Shown: positions 16,521 through 25,832 of the stretch, one piece after another
Numbering within the stretch: the first letter of the stretch is position 1
Layout of the letters: the number at the start of each line of letters is the position of its first letter
Origin: JABDJZ01 sp047619685
Lineage (GTDB): Bacteria > Bacteroidota > Rhodothermia > Rhodothermales > UBA10348
NCBI GenBank assembly: GCA_047619685.1
Contig: JBLHLC010000006.1
Coordinates: 1-64,000, forward strand
DNA: 64,000 nucleotides
Reading direction: 5' to 3'
Notes under the pieces: model-generated
What the model was told of the DNA's origin: nothing
What the model saw: only the letters and a program-made list of their open reading frames with translations
Databases searched by the model: none
Program-made: the position numbers and the translations under genes

Positions 16521-17317
16521 CCAAGAGAACACCCATACCCCCGCTGCTCGCTGCCTTTGTCGGAGAGCCTGAATTGGCGAGGCAGCGCCGGGACGCCGCC
16601 GTAGATCCGGGTGCCATGGCGGAGTTGCGTGCCTCCTTTGAGATAAAGAGGGCGCTTGACGAAGGGAGCCGCCTGGAGAAGGGCCAGCTTGACGACCTTC
16701 TCCTGGCGCTGCTGGCCGCCTCCGACACACGCGCGGCATGGAAGAAGCGCCTGATGGCCCGTGTCCGGAGTGACCCAGCTGCACTTGCTCGGCTGGGAGA
16801 ACTGCGCGCGCGGGGGGCCGCCATCGAAGCCACATCCGACGCCGCGGAGCACTTTGCGCGCCTCACAGGCCATCCGCAGTCAGGAGTCACGCGGGGACGA
16901 GGTTTGTGGCTTGCCGCCGCATCGGTGCTTGCCTTGACGGTTTGCCATGGCATTTATTCGCGGATATCGGAGGACCCCGTCCGCCATGCCGTCTGGAGTG
17001 AGTATCGCGAATCGGGTGCCCAGAGAGGGCCCACCCAAACCATGACGGACCTTCAGGATGCCGAAAGACAGGCTCGCGAGTCTCGAACGACCATTCTGGG
17101 GCTTTGGCCCAGATATGACGGTGGGGCACTGCTGGAGGCAGAGGCGCTCCTGGACGGCCGGTCCGACCCAGATGCCATTCTGGCCCGCGCAAGAGTCCAG
17201 ATACTTGGCGGGAGGGAAGCGGAGGCCCGGGAAACGCTGGGTCAACTACCGCCAGATGGACTCGTCGCGGCAGAAGGCGCCCGGCTGTTGGCGATGCTGG
17301 TGGCCCCTTCCGGGTAG
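16517..17317 (+). CDS. Membrane-anchored putative sigma regulator
   Basis: The 266-residue protein has a cytoplasmic N-terminal part of about 128 residues, rich in Ala/Arg/Glu helices. A single membrane helix (GLWLAAASVLALTVCHGIY, about 129-147) follows, then an external part with a TPR-like stretch (LEAEALLDGRSDPDAILARARVQILGGREAEARETL). I do not recognise a zinc-finger anti-sigma domain. The 4-nt ATGA overlap with the ECF sigma gene and the one-helix topology suggest an anti-sigma factor or sensor, by context only. No partner domain identifies the signal. Confidence 0.65.
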   Translation: MTKRTPIPPLLAAFVGEPELARQRRDAAVDPGAMAELRASFEIKRALDEGSRLEKGQLDDLLLALLAASDTRAAWKKRLMARVRSDPAALARLGELRARGAAIEATSDAAEHFARLTGHPQSGVTRGRGLWLAAASVLALTVCHGIYSRISEDPVRHAVWSEYRESGAQRGPTQTMTDLQDAERQARESRTTILGLWPRYDGGALLEAEALLDGRSDPDAILARARVQILGGREAEARETLGQLPPDGLVAAEGARLLAMLVAPSG

Positions 17318-17551
17318 CCAGGGCGCGTCAGGGAGCGTGGGCCGGGCCCGCGGCAATGCCAAAGGAGGGTGTCGAATCGCCTGACTTAAGCGTGTGGCAG
17401 GTCCAGCCGATACCACCACGCTTGGCCCCATGCCGCCTTTCGCGGTCAAGGAACCCCAAATTGCGCTCAGAATTGCTGTGGTTTGCATTGCGAGTCAGAC
17501 TCAACGAAGGTAGTCTCGCCAGAGACTTTGTCAGCCGAAAGAGATCCTCAG

Positions 17552-18220
17552 ATGAAACGAATCCTACTTTTAGTGGCCGCGGCCACTCTTTCTCTCCCCG
17601 CAACCGCTCAAATAGGCATTGGGCTTCGAGCAGGAACACTCGGTCCCGGGATTGAGGTGGCCTACGCCATCAGCCCCAAACTCTCGGTTCGCGCAACCGG
17701 ATCATACCTCACCCACTCAAGAACGGAAGAGATCGACGAAGACGACATCACGCTCGAACTCGACGCAAAAGCCACGGTTGGGGCATTTGGCGCGCTTCTG
17801 GACTTCCATCCGTTTGGTAATTTTTTCAGACTGACCGGGGGAGTCACAGTCAATCTCTTTGATGTCGCGGCCAACGGCCTGCCTACGGATGACTACTGTT
17901 TCGGCGACTCGATTGGTGGCGTTTGCGACGGCAAGGTATTCAGTCCCGATCGGATGGGCACTTTTGGTGCCAACGTCTCCTACGCGTCCTCAATCGCTCC
18001 CTACGCTGGAATTGGCTTCGGCAAGATCGCAGGCAGGCGACGGATTGGACTCCTCATGGACATCGGCGCCCTCTACGCCGGATCCCCGGAGGTAGACCTG
18101 GTGGCAACCGGGCTATTGACGCCCACCGCCAGCATAGAGCAGGAGGCGATCCTCAACACCGGCGTCGAAACCTTCACGTGGTACCCGGTGGTTTCATTCG
18201 GCATCGCGATTCGCTTGTAG
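17552..18220 (+). CDS. Secreted outer-membrane beta-barrel protein (module copy 1)
   Basis: The 222-residue product starts at ATG 17552 with a signal peptide (KRILLLVAAATLSLPATAQ). The mature part is made of alternating strands such as IGLRAGTLGPGIEVAYAISPKLSVRATGSYL and ends WYPVVSFGIAIRL, with an aliphatic/aromatic final strand as in small outer-membrane barrels. It is paralogous to the protein at 20128-20775: both share the G-TLG-G-E opening, an APYxG near the middle, a GALYxGxPxxxVxxxG segment and the WxPVxSxG end. A lipoprotein gene follows 45 nt downstream. Function unknown. Confidence 0.8.
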   Translation: MKRILLLVAAATLSLPATAQIGIGLRAGTLGPGIEVAYAISPKLSVRATGSYLTHSRTEEIDEDDITLELDAKATVGAFGALLDFHPFGNFFRLTGGVTVNLFDVAANGLPTDDYCFGDSIGGVCDGKVFSPDRMGTFGANVSYASSIAPYAGIGFGKIAGRRRIGLLMDIGALYAGSPEVDLVATGLLTPTASIEQEAILNTGVETFTWYPVVSFGIAIRL

Positions 18221-18265
18221 TTCCGGCCATCGAGCGCCAGAACCCAATCAGACTTAGTAGAGAAA

Positions 18266-20032
18266 ATGAACATTCGTACTTCAATAGCACTCACGCTTGT
18301 CGTTGCAGCCGGACTCATAGGCTGTGACTTTCAGGCCGCGGAGGACGCATTCGACGAGTTCGCGATCATCATCCAACTTGAGCCCATCAACACGGTCATT
18401 AACGGCATCGTGATGGATAACTCGACGGGGCAGCTCGTCTCGGCATCCCTGGAATTTTCGGGACCGGGCGCGGGTCAACTTATTGACGCGTACTCGGACC
18501 CGATTTCGTCGCTGGAGGCCTCTGCCGGCATTGTTACGTTTGGTCTCCAGAATGACGTCGTGCCTACCGAAGGATCGCCTTTTGAGCTTACCGTCACGGC
18601 CCGGGCCGGGGGGTACTTCACATCGAGCGAAACCTTCAATCTGATCCAAACCGGAGACGGACAGTTCACGCTCCGGATGTCCAGCAGCAACATTGCGGCC
18701 TCTGTCGTGGGCACCGCTTCCGCCCAGGACAACAGCGCCACTGCCGGTGCCGGTGGTGCAGTCTCCCAGACCGTTACCGTCCAGACACAGCAAACGCAGC
18801 AGACCACGGCAACGGCAACCGTGACAGTCCCCCAGGGTGCTGTTCCATTGACCGCAGCCGGGACGCCACTGGTAGGACAGATCAATACGCAGATCCGGAG
18901 CTACGACTCCGGAAGAGGACTTCAGTCGCTTCCGGCGGCAGCCCGTCAAAGGAGCGACGGAACCAACCAAGCCGTTGGTGGCGCGGTTTTCTTCAAGATG
19001 TCTGACTCGGCGGGCAACGTGGCCGTGGGCGCCACCGCTGCGTCATCTGGGGTCACCAACTCCAAAAGCAGCGGGGTCTGCACGGGCGGAATCCTCATCG
19101 GTATAACCTCATCCGATACAACCCTTCGCGGCACGTACGATACTGTGACGGGCCTTGGCGGCACGGTCGACGCTGAAATTTATGGCTACACGCCAGCTGA
19201 CGGACAGAACAACCTTGTCGCCAGCACGGTGGTGGAAGCCGACGGTGCCGGTCTCCGGGTTGACCTTTGTCTGGGTGGAGCCGCGGGTTCTACCGGCGTA
19301 ATCGACACCAGTCTCTTTAGCGGTGCCACCCCGACAGCAGACGCCAGTGAGGGCATCATCTATACGTTCGCCTTTGGATCCGCCCTGGTCTCCACCGGAC
19401 CGCTGGCCCACCAGGTCAGCATCAGTGGCGTCGCCGGTGCCCAAAGCGTGGAGTTCACGCTGGTGGGCTCTGGTATCAACAAAACGGCCACGGCAGCCGT
19501 TTCAAATGGTACGTTCCCACTGAGCACGCTGGTTGGCACGAGCGGAGACCAGGCAGTTGTCACCAACGCAACGTACGTGCTTTCCGCACGCACGCCGGGC
19601 TCAACCCAGATCGTTTCAGAGTCTATTTCAAATCCGCTGAGCGGAACGACGTCGTTGTCGATCCCGTCAAGCTCGGACCTTGAGACCTACAGCGTCACGG
19701 CGTCATTGCAATGCGACGATCCCGCCACGCAGAGGTTTGAGGTTCAGATCACCAGTGAGAGCCTGGACGCCGTCAGCGCGTTTTATCGGATCGCAAATGC
19801 GGGAGACAGCTGGACCCTTCTCCCGGGCGGTGCCATCACTTCCAAGACGGCTACGGACTCGAAAATCGAGATAGTGGGCTCACTCGACCTGAAGCCGAGC
19901 ACGGCCTACGACTTCAAGGGCGTGCTCGGTAATGACGGGTCCGATACCACACAGACGACGCCAGTCGCAGGCGGAAGCTGGACTATCCTGCTTTCGACCT
20001 CTGAAGTCGGAATTGATTGCAAGAATCGCTAG
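18266..20032 (+). CDS. Large lipoprotein of unknown function (module copy 1)
   Basis: The 588-residue protein has a lipoprotein signal (IALTLVVAAGLIGC, Cys at about 20). A domain of about 110 residues follows (INGIVMDNSTGQLVSASLEF ... SPFELTVTARAGGYFTSSETF) that resembles a carboxypeptidase-regulatory-like beta-sandwich. Next come a Gln/Thr low-complexity linker (TVTVQTQQTQQTTATATVTV) and several predicted beta-rich segments. Residues 20-145 are clearly homologous to the same region of the lipoprotein at 20759-22384. Downstream parts differ in length and sequence. No catalytic motif is visible. An intrinsic terminator follows at 20069-20104. Confidence 0.75.
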   Translation: MNIRTSIALTLVVAAGLIGCDFQAAEDAFDEFAIIIQLEPINTVINGIVMDNSTGQLVSASLEFSGPGAGQLIDAYSDPISSLEASAGIVTFGLQNDVVPTEGSPFELTVTARAGGYFTSSETFNLIQTGDGQFTLRMSSSNIAASVVGTASAQDNSATAGAGGAVSQTVTVQTQQTQQTTATATVTVPQGAVPLTAAGTPLVGQINTQIRSYDSGRGLQSLPAAARQRSDGTNQAVGGAVFFKMSDSAGNVAVGATAASSGVTNSKSSGVCTGGILIGITSSDTTLRGTYDTVTGLGGTVDAEIYGYTPADGQNNLVASTVVEADGAGLRVDLCLGGAAGSTGVIDTSLFSGATPTADASEGIIYTFAFGSALVSTGPLAHQVSISGVAGAQSVEFTLVGSGINKTATAAVSNGTFPLSTLVGTSGDQAVVTNATYVLSARTPGSTQIVSESISNPLSGTTSLSIPSSSDLETYSVTASLQCDDPATQRFEVQITSESLDAVSAFYRIANAGDSWTLLPGGAITSKTATDSKIEIVGSLDLKPSTAYDFKGVLGNDGSDTTQTTPVAGGSWTILLSTSEVGIDCKNR

Positions 20033-20068
20033 GAACACGCAGCCGGCCAAATGGCCGGCCTGGACCTG

Positions 20069-20104
20069 AAAAGCGCCCGTCCTCCGCTTGGGGGCGGGCG
20101 TTTT
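20069..20104 (+). terminator. Intrinsic terminator after the first barrel/lipoprotein module
   Basis: AAAA-GCGCCCG-TCCTCC pairs with GGGGG-CGGGCG-TTTT, with one bulged G, and the T-run forms the end. It is 37 nt after the lipoprotein stop and 23 nt before the next barrel gene, so the second module may be expressed separately or by readthrough. Confidence 0.8.
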
Positions 20105-20127
20105 GCATTGGGGCCGTAGTTTCCCGC

Positions 20128-20775
20128 ATGAGACTCCTGATCTTTGTGTGCCTGGCTGTCGGTGTCCACGCGACCTCCGCCCAGCCCATCCGTCTTGCGC
20201 TCCGAGGAGGGACGCTGGGTGCAGGCGTGGAGATGACTGCCAGCCTGACCAGCCGAGTGGACGTTCGGGTCGCTGGACACTACGGATACCTCAATACTCG
20301 GCGTAGTTCTGTGAGAGGAGGCCTTGCTCTTGAGTCCACCGGATCTGCCTCCTCGGGCACGTTTGGACTCGCAACCGATTTTTGGCTTGGCCACCGGGCG
20401 TCCTTCTCCGTAGGACTGTATTCCATGATCACCGGTGGGACGCTCCGGGTGAGGCCAGCGGCGGGCGCCGAACTGGCCGACGCCCAATTCACGACGGAAG
20501 ACCTCGGGTCTTCAACGGCTACGGCTCGGTATCCCGAAAGGCCGGCGCCCTACGTTGGCCTCCGCACCAGCCACAGACTGCTTTCGAGGCTGAACCTGCT
20601 GACCGAGGTCGGCGCATTGTACACGGGGCGTCCGAAAATAGAGGTGACCGGCGAAGGTCGATTCTCCGCCTCGGCAGGCTGGACGGGCCACCTGAAGGAT
20701 GCGTTTCGCCAAGCAAGCTGGTTTCCGGTGCTATCCATCGGTGTTCAGGTGCAGGTCAATGCCCCCACTCACTAA
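20128..20775 (+). CDS. Secreted outer-membrane beta-barrel protein (module copy 2)
   Basis: The 215-residue paralog of the 17552-18220 product starts at ATG 20128. Its signal peptide is RLLIFVCLAVGVHATSAQ. Shared blocks are LRGGTLGAGVEM, the APYVGLRTSHRLL segment, EVGALYTGRPKIEVTGEG and WFPVLSIGVQVQV. Copy 2 lacks the short cysteine pair region (YCFGDSIGGVCDG) found in copy 1. Its last 17 nt overlap the downstream lipoprotein gene, so the two are translationally coupled. This supports a functional barrel-lipoprotein pair. Confidence 0.8.
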   Translation: MRLLIFVCLAVGVHATSAQPIRLALRGGTLGAGVEMTASLTSRVDVRVAGHYGYLNTRRSSVRGGLALESTGSASSGTFGLATDFWLGHRASFSVGLYSMITGGTLRVRPAAGAELADAQFTTEDLGSSTATARYPERPAPYVGLRTSHRLLSRLNLLTEVGALYTGRPKIEVTGEGRFSASAGWTGHLKDAFRQASWFPVLSIGVQVQVNAPTH

Positions 20776-22384
20776 GGCCATCTTGCTGGCGGCGTTGCTT
20801 GCTGGGGCGACCGTGTCCGGGTGTGGCCTCGCGGACGGGGTAGACGCGGCATCGTCATTCGAGCCCGTTATCCAGGTCGATTCGCTGGGCATCACGATCG
20901 CGGGAATTGTTCTGGATGCAAGGACGGGGTTGCCTCCCTCTGGGCCTGTGACGCTCACGTTTGCGGGTAGAGGTGCCTTGCTGGTGAAAGACGTCTTTGA
21001 CCGAGAGGTGCTCTCGATCACCACAGAGGCGGGTGCCGCGGCGTTTGCAGTCGCGAATACGGTTCTTCCGTCTCCCGATCATCCCTTCGAGCTGCGCGTG
21101 TTGGCGGCCGCCGAGGGCTACGAAGCGAATTCCACAAGGGTCTTGCTGACTGCCAGGGGACAGCACGAATTCCGGATGGTCCTGGATAGAGTCTCTGCCC
21201 CGCTGGCGCGCAGGGTCTCGGCCGATGTCGAGGTGACCCAGGTGCAGGGTACGCTGAGTATGCCCGCTTCAGCGGTTGCAGAGGAACTCGGGGTTCGTCT
21301 CCTGGCAGCGACCATCCCGGCTGGTGTTCGAATCGTGGGCATCGCGAGTCAAGACCCGGGTGAGGTAGGTTTCGCAGTTTCCCTGACTTCACCCTCCAAG
21401 GAGATGCTGGCCACTTTTCCAGGGGGGATGGACGCGGGGATCAGGTTGCCGGATGGGCTCCATCAACAGGCAAGCCAGACGTCTGGCGGACTGGTTCGGC
21501 TGCGTCTGGAACTAGAGAACGGTGATGCGCCTTTGGGCGGCTTTTTCCTGGACGGGGGAGACATGGAAGTCACGGCCTCCCTCAGTCGGGCGCTCCTGAG
21601 TCCGCGCACCAATGAGCTAATCGCGAATGGAGAGCCAGTCGATGTCTACGAATGGAATCCTGGGGATGGAATCTGGCAGAGCCTTGACAGGGTTTCTGTG
21701 GTTCAGGAGGGCGGGAGGCTAGTGGCCACTTTCAAGACCCCACGGTTCGGGACCTACTCGCTCGGGTATGCCAATGTCCCCTGCGCGCCGGCTCTCGTGC
21801 GACTCCAGGGCAACGAGTTCGGAGGATCCGCGACCCTGTACCAGGGTGATTCCTCCCAAGCCGACGGGGTCCGTTTTTGGCGTTTTAGAGCGGGCCAGGA
21901 AGAGCTCACGCTTGCTGACCCGCCGGGGTTCTGGCGTGGCGTGCTGCGCATTGAATCAGGAGGCCACATACAGGACATCCCCTACAATGAACTATGCGGA
22001 CAGGAGATGGTCGTCGACTTGGGCGGGTACGGCGCGGGCCAGCCGGAGGGCGCCGGCCCACACACCTGGACAATGGATCCGTCTCCGTGCGTGGCGCTTC
22101 GTGTTTCTGCATTGCCAACACTCGCCTTGCTCAGTCTGCCCCAACGATCGGTGCCCTTCACTGCCGTTGAGACAATGAGTGAGCGCGCCTACCTGATCTC
22201 ACCTCTCCACTCGCTAAGGGACGCCATTGGAAGGGTAACCAAAACCAGATCAGACCCAGGCCAGCCGGACGGCGTGGCCATCGTGGTCCTGGGAGGAAGG
22301 TCCTGGCGCTACGAAGCCTCGCGGAACGGAGTGCTGCCCGTCTCCGATATGGCCGAAGAGACGGGCCTCTGCGTCACCCGTTAA
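20759..22384 (+). CDS. Large lipoprotein of unknown function (module copy 2)
   Basis: The 541-residue protein starts at ATG 20759 with lipobox TVSGC (Cys at about 22). The N-terminal domain (SLGITIAGIVLDARTGLPPSGPVTLTFAG ... HPFELRVLAAAEGYEANSTRVLLT) matches the copy 1 lipoprotein domain by domain. The middle (YEWNPGDGIWQSLDRVSVVQEGGRLVATFKTPRFGTYSLGY) looks like a ZU5/UPA-type beta-sandwich. The C-terminal part has two Cys (VPCAP, LCGQEM) that may form disulfides. No enzymatic motif is seen. It converges on dnaN with a 25-nt gap containing a small palindrome. Confidence 0.75.
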   Translation: MPPLTKAILLAALLAGATVSGCGLADGVDAASSFEPVIQVDSLGITIAGIVLDARTGLPPSGPVTLTFAGRGALLVKDVFDREVLSITTEAGAAAFAVANTVLPSPDHPFELRVLAAAEGYEANSTRVLLTARGQHEFRMVLDRVSAPLARRVSADVEVTQVQGTLSMPASAVAEELGVRLLAATIPAGVRIVGIASQDPGEVGFAVSLTSPSKEMLATFPGGMDAGIRLPDGLHQQASQTSGGLVRLRLELENGDAPLGGFFLDGGDMEVTASLSRALLSPRTNELIANGEPVDVYEWNPGDGIWQSLDRVSVVQEGGRLVATFKTPRFGTYSLGYANVPCAPALVRLQGNEFGGSATLYQGDSSQADGVRFWRFRAGQEELTLADPPGFWRGVLRIESGGHIQDIPYNELCGQEMVVDLGGYGAGQPEGAGPHTWTMDPSPCVALRVSALPTLALLSLPQRSVPFTAVETMSERAYLISPLHSLRDAIGRVTKTRSDPGQPDGVAIVVLGGRSWRYEASRNGVLPVSDMAEETGLCVTR

Positions 22385-22398
22385 GGCCGGTGCCGGCC
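22385..22398. repeat. Palindrome between convergent genes
   Basis: GGCCGG-TG-CCGGCC fills most of the 25-nt gap between the lipoprotein and dnaN stop codons. It has no T-tract, so bidirectional termination is possible but unproven. Confidence 0.45.
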
Positions 22399-22409
22399 CG
22401 GCCAGCTAT

Positions 22410-23540
22410 CTACGCGTAGGTGTTGAGCATAACCGGCATGATGAGCATCATCATGCTTTCGCCATCTCTCTGGGCAAGCGGGGTTACAACGCCTGCGCGG
22501 TTCGGGGAGGAAAACTCAAACAGCACTTCCTCGCCGTCGATGTTTGAGAGTACTTCTGTGAGGTACACGGCGTTGAAGCCGATCACCATTTCCTCGCCCT
22601 GGAATTCTCCCGCAACAGTCTCGTGGGCCTCACTGGCGCGTTCGATATCCTCTGCCGAGATTTTGACCGAGTCTGCCGAGATGCCCAGTCGGATCTGGTT
22701 GGTCATACTCGATGAATACAGTGCCACGCGCCGTACGGCCGCCAGCATGGATTCACGATTAACCGTGAGCTGCTTTTCGTTGTCTACCGGAATTACCGCC
22801 TGATAATTGGGGTAGGGCTCATCAATGAGACGTGCCAGCACCCGGGACCGATCGAAGTCAAACGCCACATAACCGCCGTCTACGCTGATGGTACACGGTC
22901 CATCGTCAGCGACCTTGGCGGCCAAGGCCATCGCCTTCTCAGGAACCACAAACTGGAGCTCGGACTCGGTCTTCATGGACTCGAGGGAGAGCTTGACCAA
23001 CCGGTGTCCGTCGGTTGCCACGGCCTTGCCGCCTTCCGAGTTGATCTGAAAGAAGATCCCCATCATGGCGGGCCGAAGAGCGTCTTTGCTGACGGCAAAG
23101 CCGGTCTTCTGAATGGCGCGCCGCAGAAGGGTCCCGGTGGTTTCGATCTTGTCGGATTCGGCCAACTCCGGTAGGGCCGGATAGTCTGCCCCGTCGAACC
23201 CGACCATCTTGTAGTGGCCCTGGTCCGTTGCCAGGGTCACGTTGTATTCGCCGTCAGCCTCAAAGGCAACCGGCACTTCTGGCAGAGCCCGCAGCGTGTC
23301 GATGAGCCTCTTTGCGGGCACGGCGACTCTTGATGGTCCCGCCCCCTCGGCCGAACTCACGGCCAGAGATAGCCGCTGACGAATGGAAATCTCCAAGTCA
23401 GTGGCACTCAGTCTCAACGCCTGTCCGTCGGTTTCGAAGAGGATGCACTCCAGAATCGGAAGGGTGCTCTTGGAGGGAACGGCACCGTTGACGGTCTGAA
23501 GTGCGCGAAGTAGCTCGACGCTGGAAGCAGTGAATCTCAT
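22410..23540 (-). CDS. dnaN: DNA polymerase III subunit beta (sliding clamp)
   Basis: The 376-residue protein has normal length and the three-domain clamp pattern. It begins MRFTASSVELLRALQTVNGAVPSKSTLPILECILFE. It contains VAVPAKRLIDTLRALPEVPV in domain 1, the ATDGHRLVKLSL motif at about 165-176 in domain 2, and the conserved C-terminal MMMLIMPVML. It follows dnaA on the same strand after about 217 nt, the classical dnaA-dnaN order next to an origin. Confidence 0.97.
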   Translation of the reverse strand: MRFTASSVELLRALQTVNGAVPSKSTLPILECILFETDGQALRLSATDLEISIRQRLSLAVSSAEGAGPSRVAVPAKRLIDTLRALPEVPVAFEADGEYNVTLATDQGHYKMVGFDGADYPALPELAESDKIETTGTLLRRAIQKTGFAVSKDALRPAMMGIFFQINSEGGKAVATDGHRLVKLSLESMKTESELQFVVPEKAMALAAKVADDGPCTISVDGGYVAFDFDRSRVLARLIDEPYPNYQAVIPVDNEKQLTVNRESMLAAVRRVALYSSSMTNQIRLGISADSVKISAEDIERASEAHETVAGEFQGEEMVIGFNAVYLTEVLSNIDGEEVLFEFSSPNRAGVVTPLAQRDGESMMMLIMPVMLNTYA

Positions 23541-23757
23541 TGCCCTGGGCCCCCTGGCCGCAACAAGTCTATGGAAAAATCAAAAACACCGGGTCGATTC
23601 GACACGCATCACCGCCCCGGTAGAGAACCTGGGAAGATGCCGAAACACCGTGCCGGAAGTTAACGCACACATGTATAGGGTGCGATCAGATGCCAACCGA
23701 TATCCGGCCGGATTCAATGAAAAGAGTATTCCCGGTCCCGATTCGCAACGCCGCTGC

Positions 23758-25263
23758 CTACCGCGCGCGGAGCTGCAGGCGATTTCCGATCTCTTCCATG
23801 ATCCCGCGAAACTTCGGATCAGTGTCGATCTGATTCTCAACGCTCTGATTGGCGTGGATAACCGTGGAGTGGTCGCGTCCGCCGAAGTGAAGCCCGATGG
23901 TCTTCAGCGAGTGCTGGGTCAGTTTCTTGCTGAAATACATGGCCACCTGTCGAGCCTGTACAACCTCTCGCTTTCGGGTCTTGGCGCGAACCAGGTCCTC
24001 GGGAATCGAGAAGTACGTGCAAACCAGCCGCTGAATTTCCTCGATCGTCAGTGTGACGCGCGTCTCCTTGATGAGATCGCTCAGCACGTCGCGGGCCAGC
24101 GGTACATCGATCTCGCGCTTCCTGAGCGTAGAGTGGGCAAGAAGCCGAATGAGAGCTCCCTCGAGCTCACGAATGTTGCTCTTGATATTGTGAGCGACAA
24201 ACTCAAGGACATCGGGCGAAACCAGGATGCCATCTTCTTCCGACTTTCGGTGCAGAATGGCCGTCCGTGTCTCCAGGTCCGGTACCTGCACGTCGGCCGC
24301 CAAGCCCCATTGAAAACGGGACAGCAGGCGCTCTTCGATGCCCTGGATGTCCTTGGGAGGCCTGTCGGCGGAGAGAACGATCTGCTTTCCGTTCTGATGA
24401 AGCGCGTTGAAAATGTGGAAGAACTCCTCCTGGGTCTTTTCCTTACCGCCAAAAAACTGGACGTCGTCGATAATGAGGAGGTCTATTTGACGATAGAACA
24501 GGGAAAACTCGGCCACCCGGTTATGCTGAATGGCCTGGACGAATTCTGTCGTGAAGCGCTCGCTCGAGACGTAGAGGACGGTCTGACCCGATCGGCCAGC
24601 CTCCACATAGTTGCCGATAGCCTGTATGAGGTGGGTTTTCCCAAGGCCCACGCCTCCATACATGAGGAAGGGGTTGAAGCTGGTGCCACCCGGGCGCTGG
24701 GCAATCGCGAGCGCGGCCGATCGGGCCAATCGGTTGCAGTCCCCCTCAATGAAGCGGTCGAATGTGTAGTTGGGATTGAGCCGGCTTTCAACCTGCACCT
24801 TCTGGATTCCGGGAATCACGAAAGGGCTTGAAATCCGCGCGGGAGAGTGTGACTCCCGGCCGCTGGGGTCTACCCGACGTCGGCCTGGTGCAGACCGGCG
24901 CTGCTGGACAGCAGTCTCAGTCGCTACGGGCTCATTTGCCGGGTGTCTTGCGGGAAGTTGGGTGGATACGCCCTCGTAGCCGAGCTCCGCATCGTCCTTC
25001 TCGATCACGACGTCGTAGAACAACCGCCCGCCCGGCCCAAGTACCTTGGTAATAGTTTTGCGAAGGAGCGAGTAATAATGCTCCTCCAGCCACTCGTAAT
25101 AGAACTGGCTGGGAAGCTGAACCGTCAGTTTCCGAAGGTCTCCGTCGGACGTCAGCGAGATCGGTTTGAGCGGCGCAAACCATGTACGAAAGCTCTGCCT
25201 GCTGATGTTGTCCCGGATGATATCGAGACACTGACTCCAGGCGGATTCAGGGCTTGCGGACAT
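23758..25263 (-). CDS. dnaA: Chromosomal replication initiator protein DnaA
   Basis: With ATG 25263 the product is 501 residues. Domain I is visible in AWSQCLDIIRDNISRQSFRTWFAPLKP. Domain II is a Pro/Arg-rich linker. Domain III begins with NPNYTFDRFIEGDCNRLA and carries Walker A GGVGLGKTHLIQAIGN, Walker B LLIIDDVQFF and sensor LSADRPP. Domain IV ends with the DNA-binding signature GRDHSTVIHANQSVE and a short tail. The frame is open to 25410, but the extra 49 residues are not conserved in character and contain the DnaA box, so the later ATG is preferred. Confidence 0.97.
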   Translation of the reverse strand: MSASPESAWSQCLDIIRDNISRQSFRTWFAPLKPISLTSDGDLRKLTVQLPSQFYYEWLEEHYYSLLRKTITKVLGPGGRLFYDVVIEKDDAELGYEGVSTQLPARHPANEPVATETAVQQRRSAPGRRRVDPSGRESHSPARISSPFVIPGIQKVQVESRLNPNYTFDRFIEGDCNRLARSAALAIAQRPGGTSFNPFLMYGGVGLGKTHLIQAIGNYVEAGRSGQTVLYVSSERFTTEFVQAIQHNRVAEFSLFYRQIDLLIIDDVQFFGGKEKTQEEFFHIFNALHQNGKQIVLSADRPPKDIQGIEERLLSRFQWGLAADVQVPDLETRTAILHRKSEEDGILVSPDVLEFVAHNIKSNIRELEGALIRLLAHSTLRKREIDVPLARDVLSDLIKETRVTLTIEEIQRLVCTYFSIPEDLVRAKTRKREVVQARQVAMYFSKKLTQHSLKTIGLHFGGRDHSTVIHANQSVENQIDTDPKFRGIMEEIGNRLQLRAR

Positions 25264-25345
25264 GGGCTGATCGGAAACCCCAAGCGGGGTGGCGGAGCGG
25301 ACGGAAGTTTCAGTAGGCAAAGTATCGAATGACGAAGTCGAACAC

Positions 25346-25354
25346 TTATTCACA
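25346..25354 (+). promoter_or_regulatory. Consensus DnaA box
   Basis: TTATTCACA matches the TTATNCACA consensus exactly. It lies 83 nt upstream of the chosen dnaA start. It may serve origin firing, dnaA autoregulation, or both. Confidence 0.6.
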
Positions 25355-25813
25355 GACCGGCATTTCTGGAAATGCCCTGAATCAGAGTGCCTGACCGCGC
25401 CCTTTCTCACCGTATAGGAGAAGCCGAATTGCGCTAAAGTACATGGCGCTCAACGCTTTACCGTTGCTCGGGCAGAAGATTTCGGAGGAAACACCGAAAA
25501 GCCGCTGCCCAATAACGGGAAGCCGAATTCGCAGTCCTCACACGTTGTCAACATGAAGCAGGCGCAAAAAACATCCTGCGCAAGCATCGAAGACTAAAGT
25601 AGCTACCTCTATTTCGGGGCGGGGTGCCCTTAAACAGGGGAGTTCGGAACGTTGGTCGAACAGCAATCGGTTTGCGCGTCCATTCGGAAGCCTGTTCGGC
25701 AACTTAAAAGGACGCACGGGGTGGGGTTGTCGATTGTAAAGAACCACCCGCGAAACATCAAGGAAACCACGCGGGTATTTGGACGGACGGGGAGCGAATT
25801 AACAAACCACCCT

Positions 25814-25832
25814 CCCGATCGCGACGATCGGG
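25814..25832. repeat. GATC-containing palindrome upstream of DUF177 gene
   Basis: CCCGATCG, a 3-nt CGA loop and CGATCGGG form a perfect 8-bp inverted repeat 74 nt before the DUF177 gene. It could be a regulator-binding site or part of the origin region. Confidence 0.5.

Noticed and set aside
23530..24831. 433-residue plus-strand open frame
   Set aside because: It is antisense to dnaA, with no recognisable start or domain.
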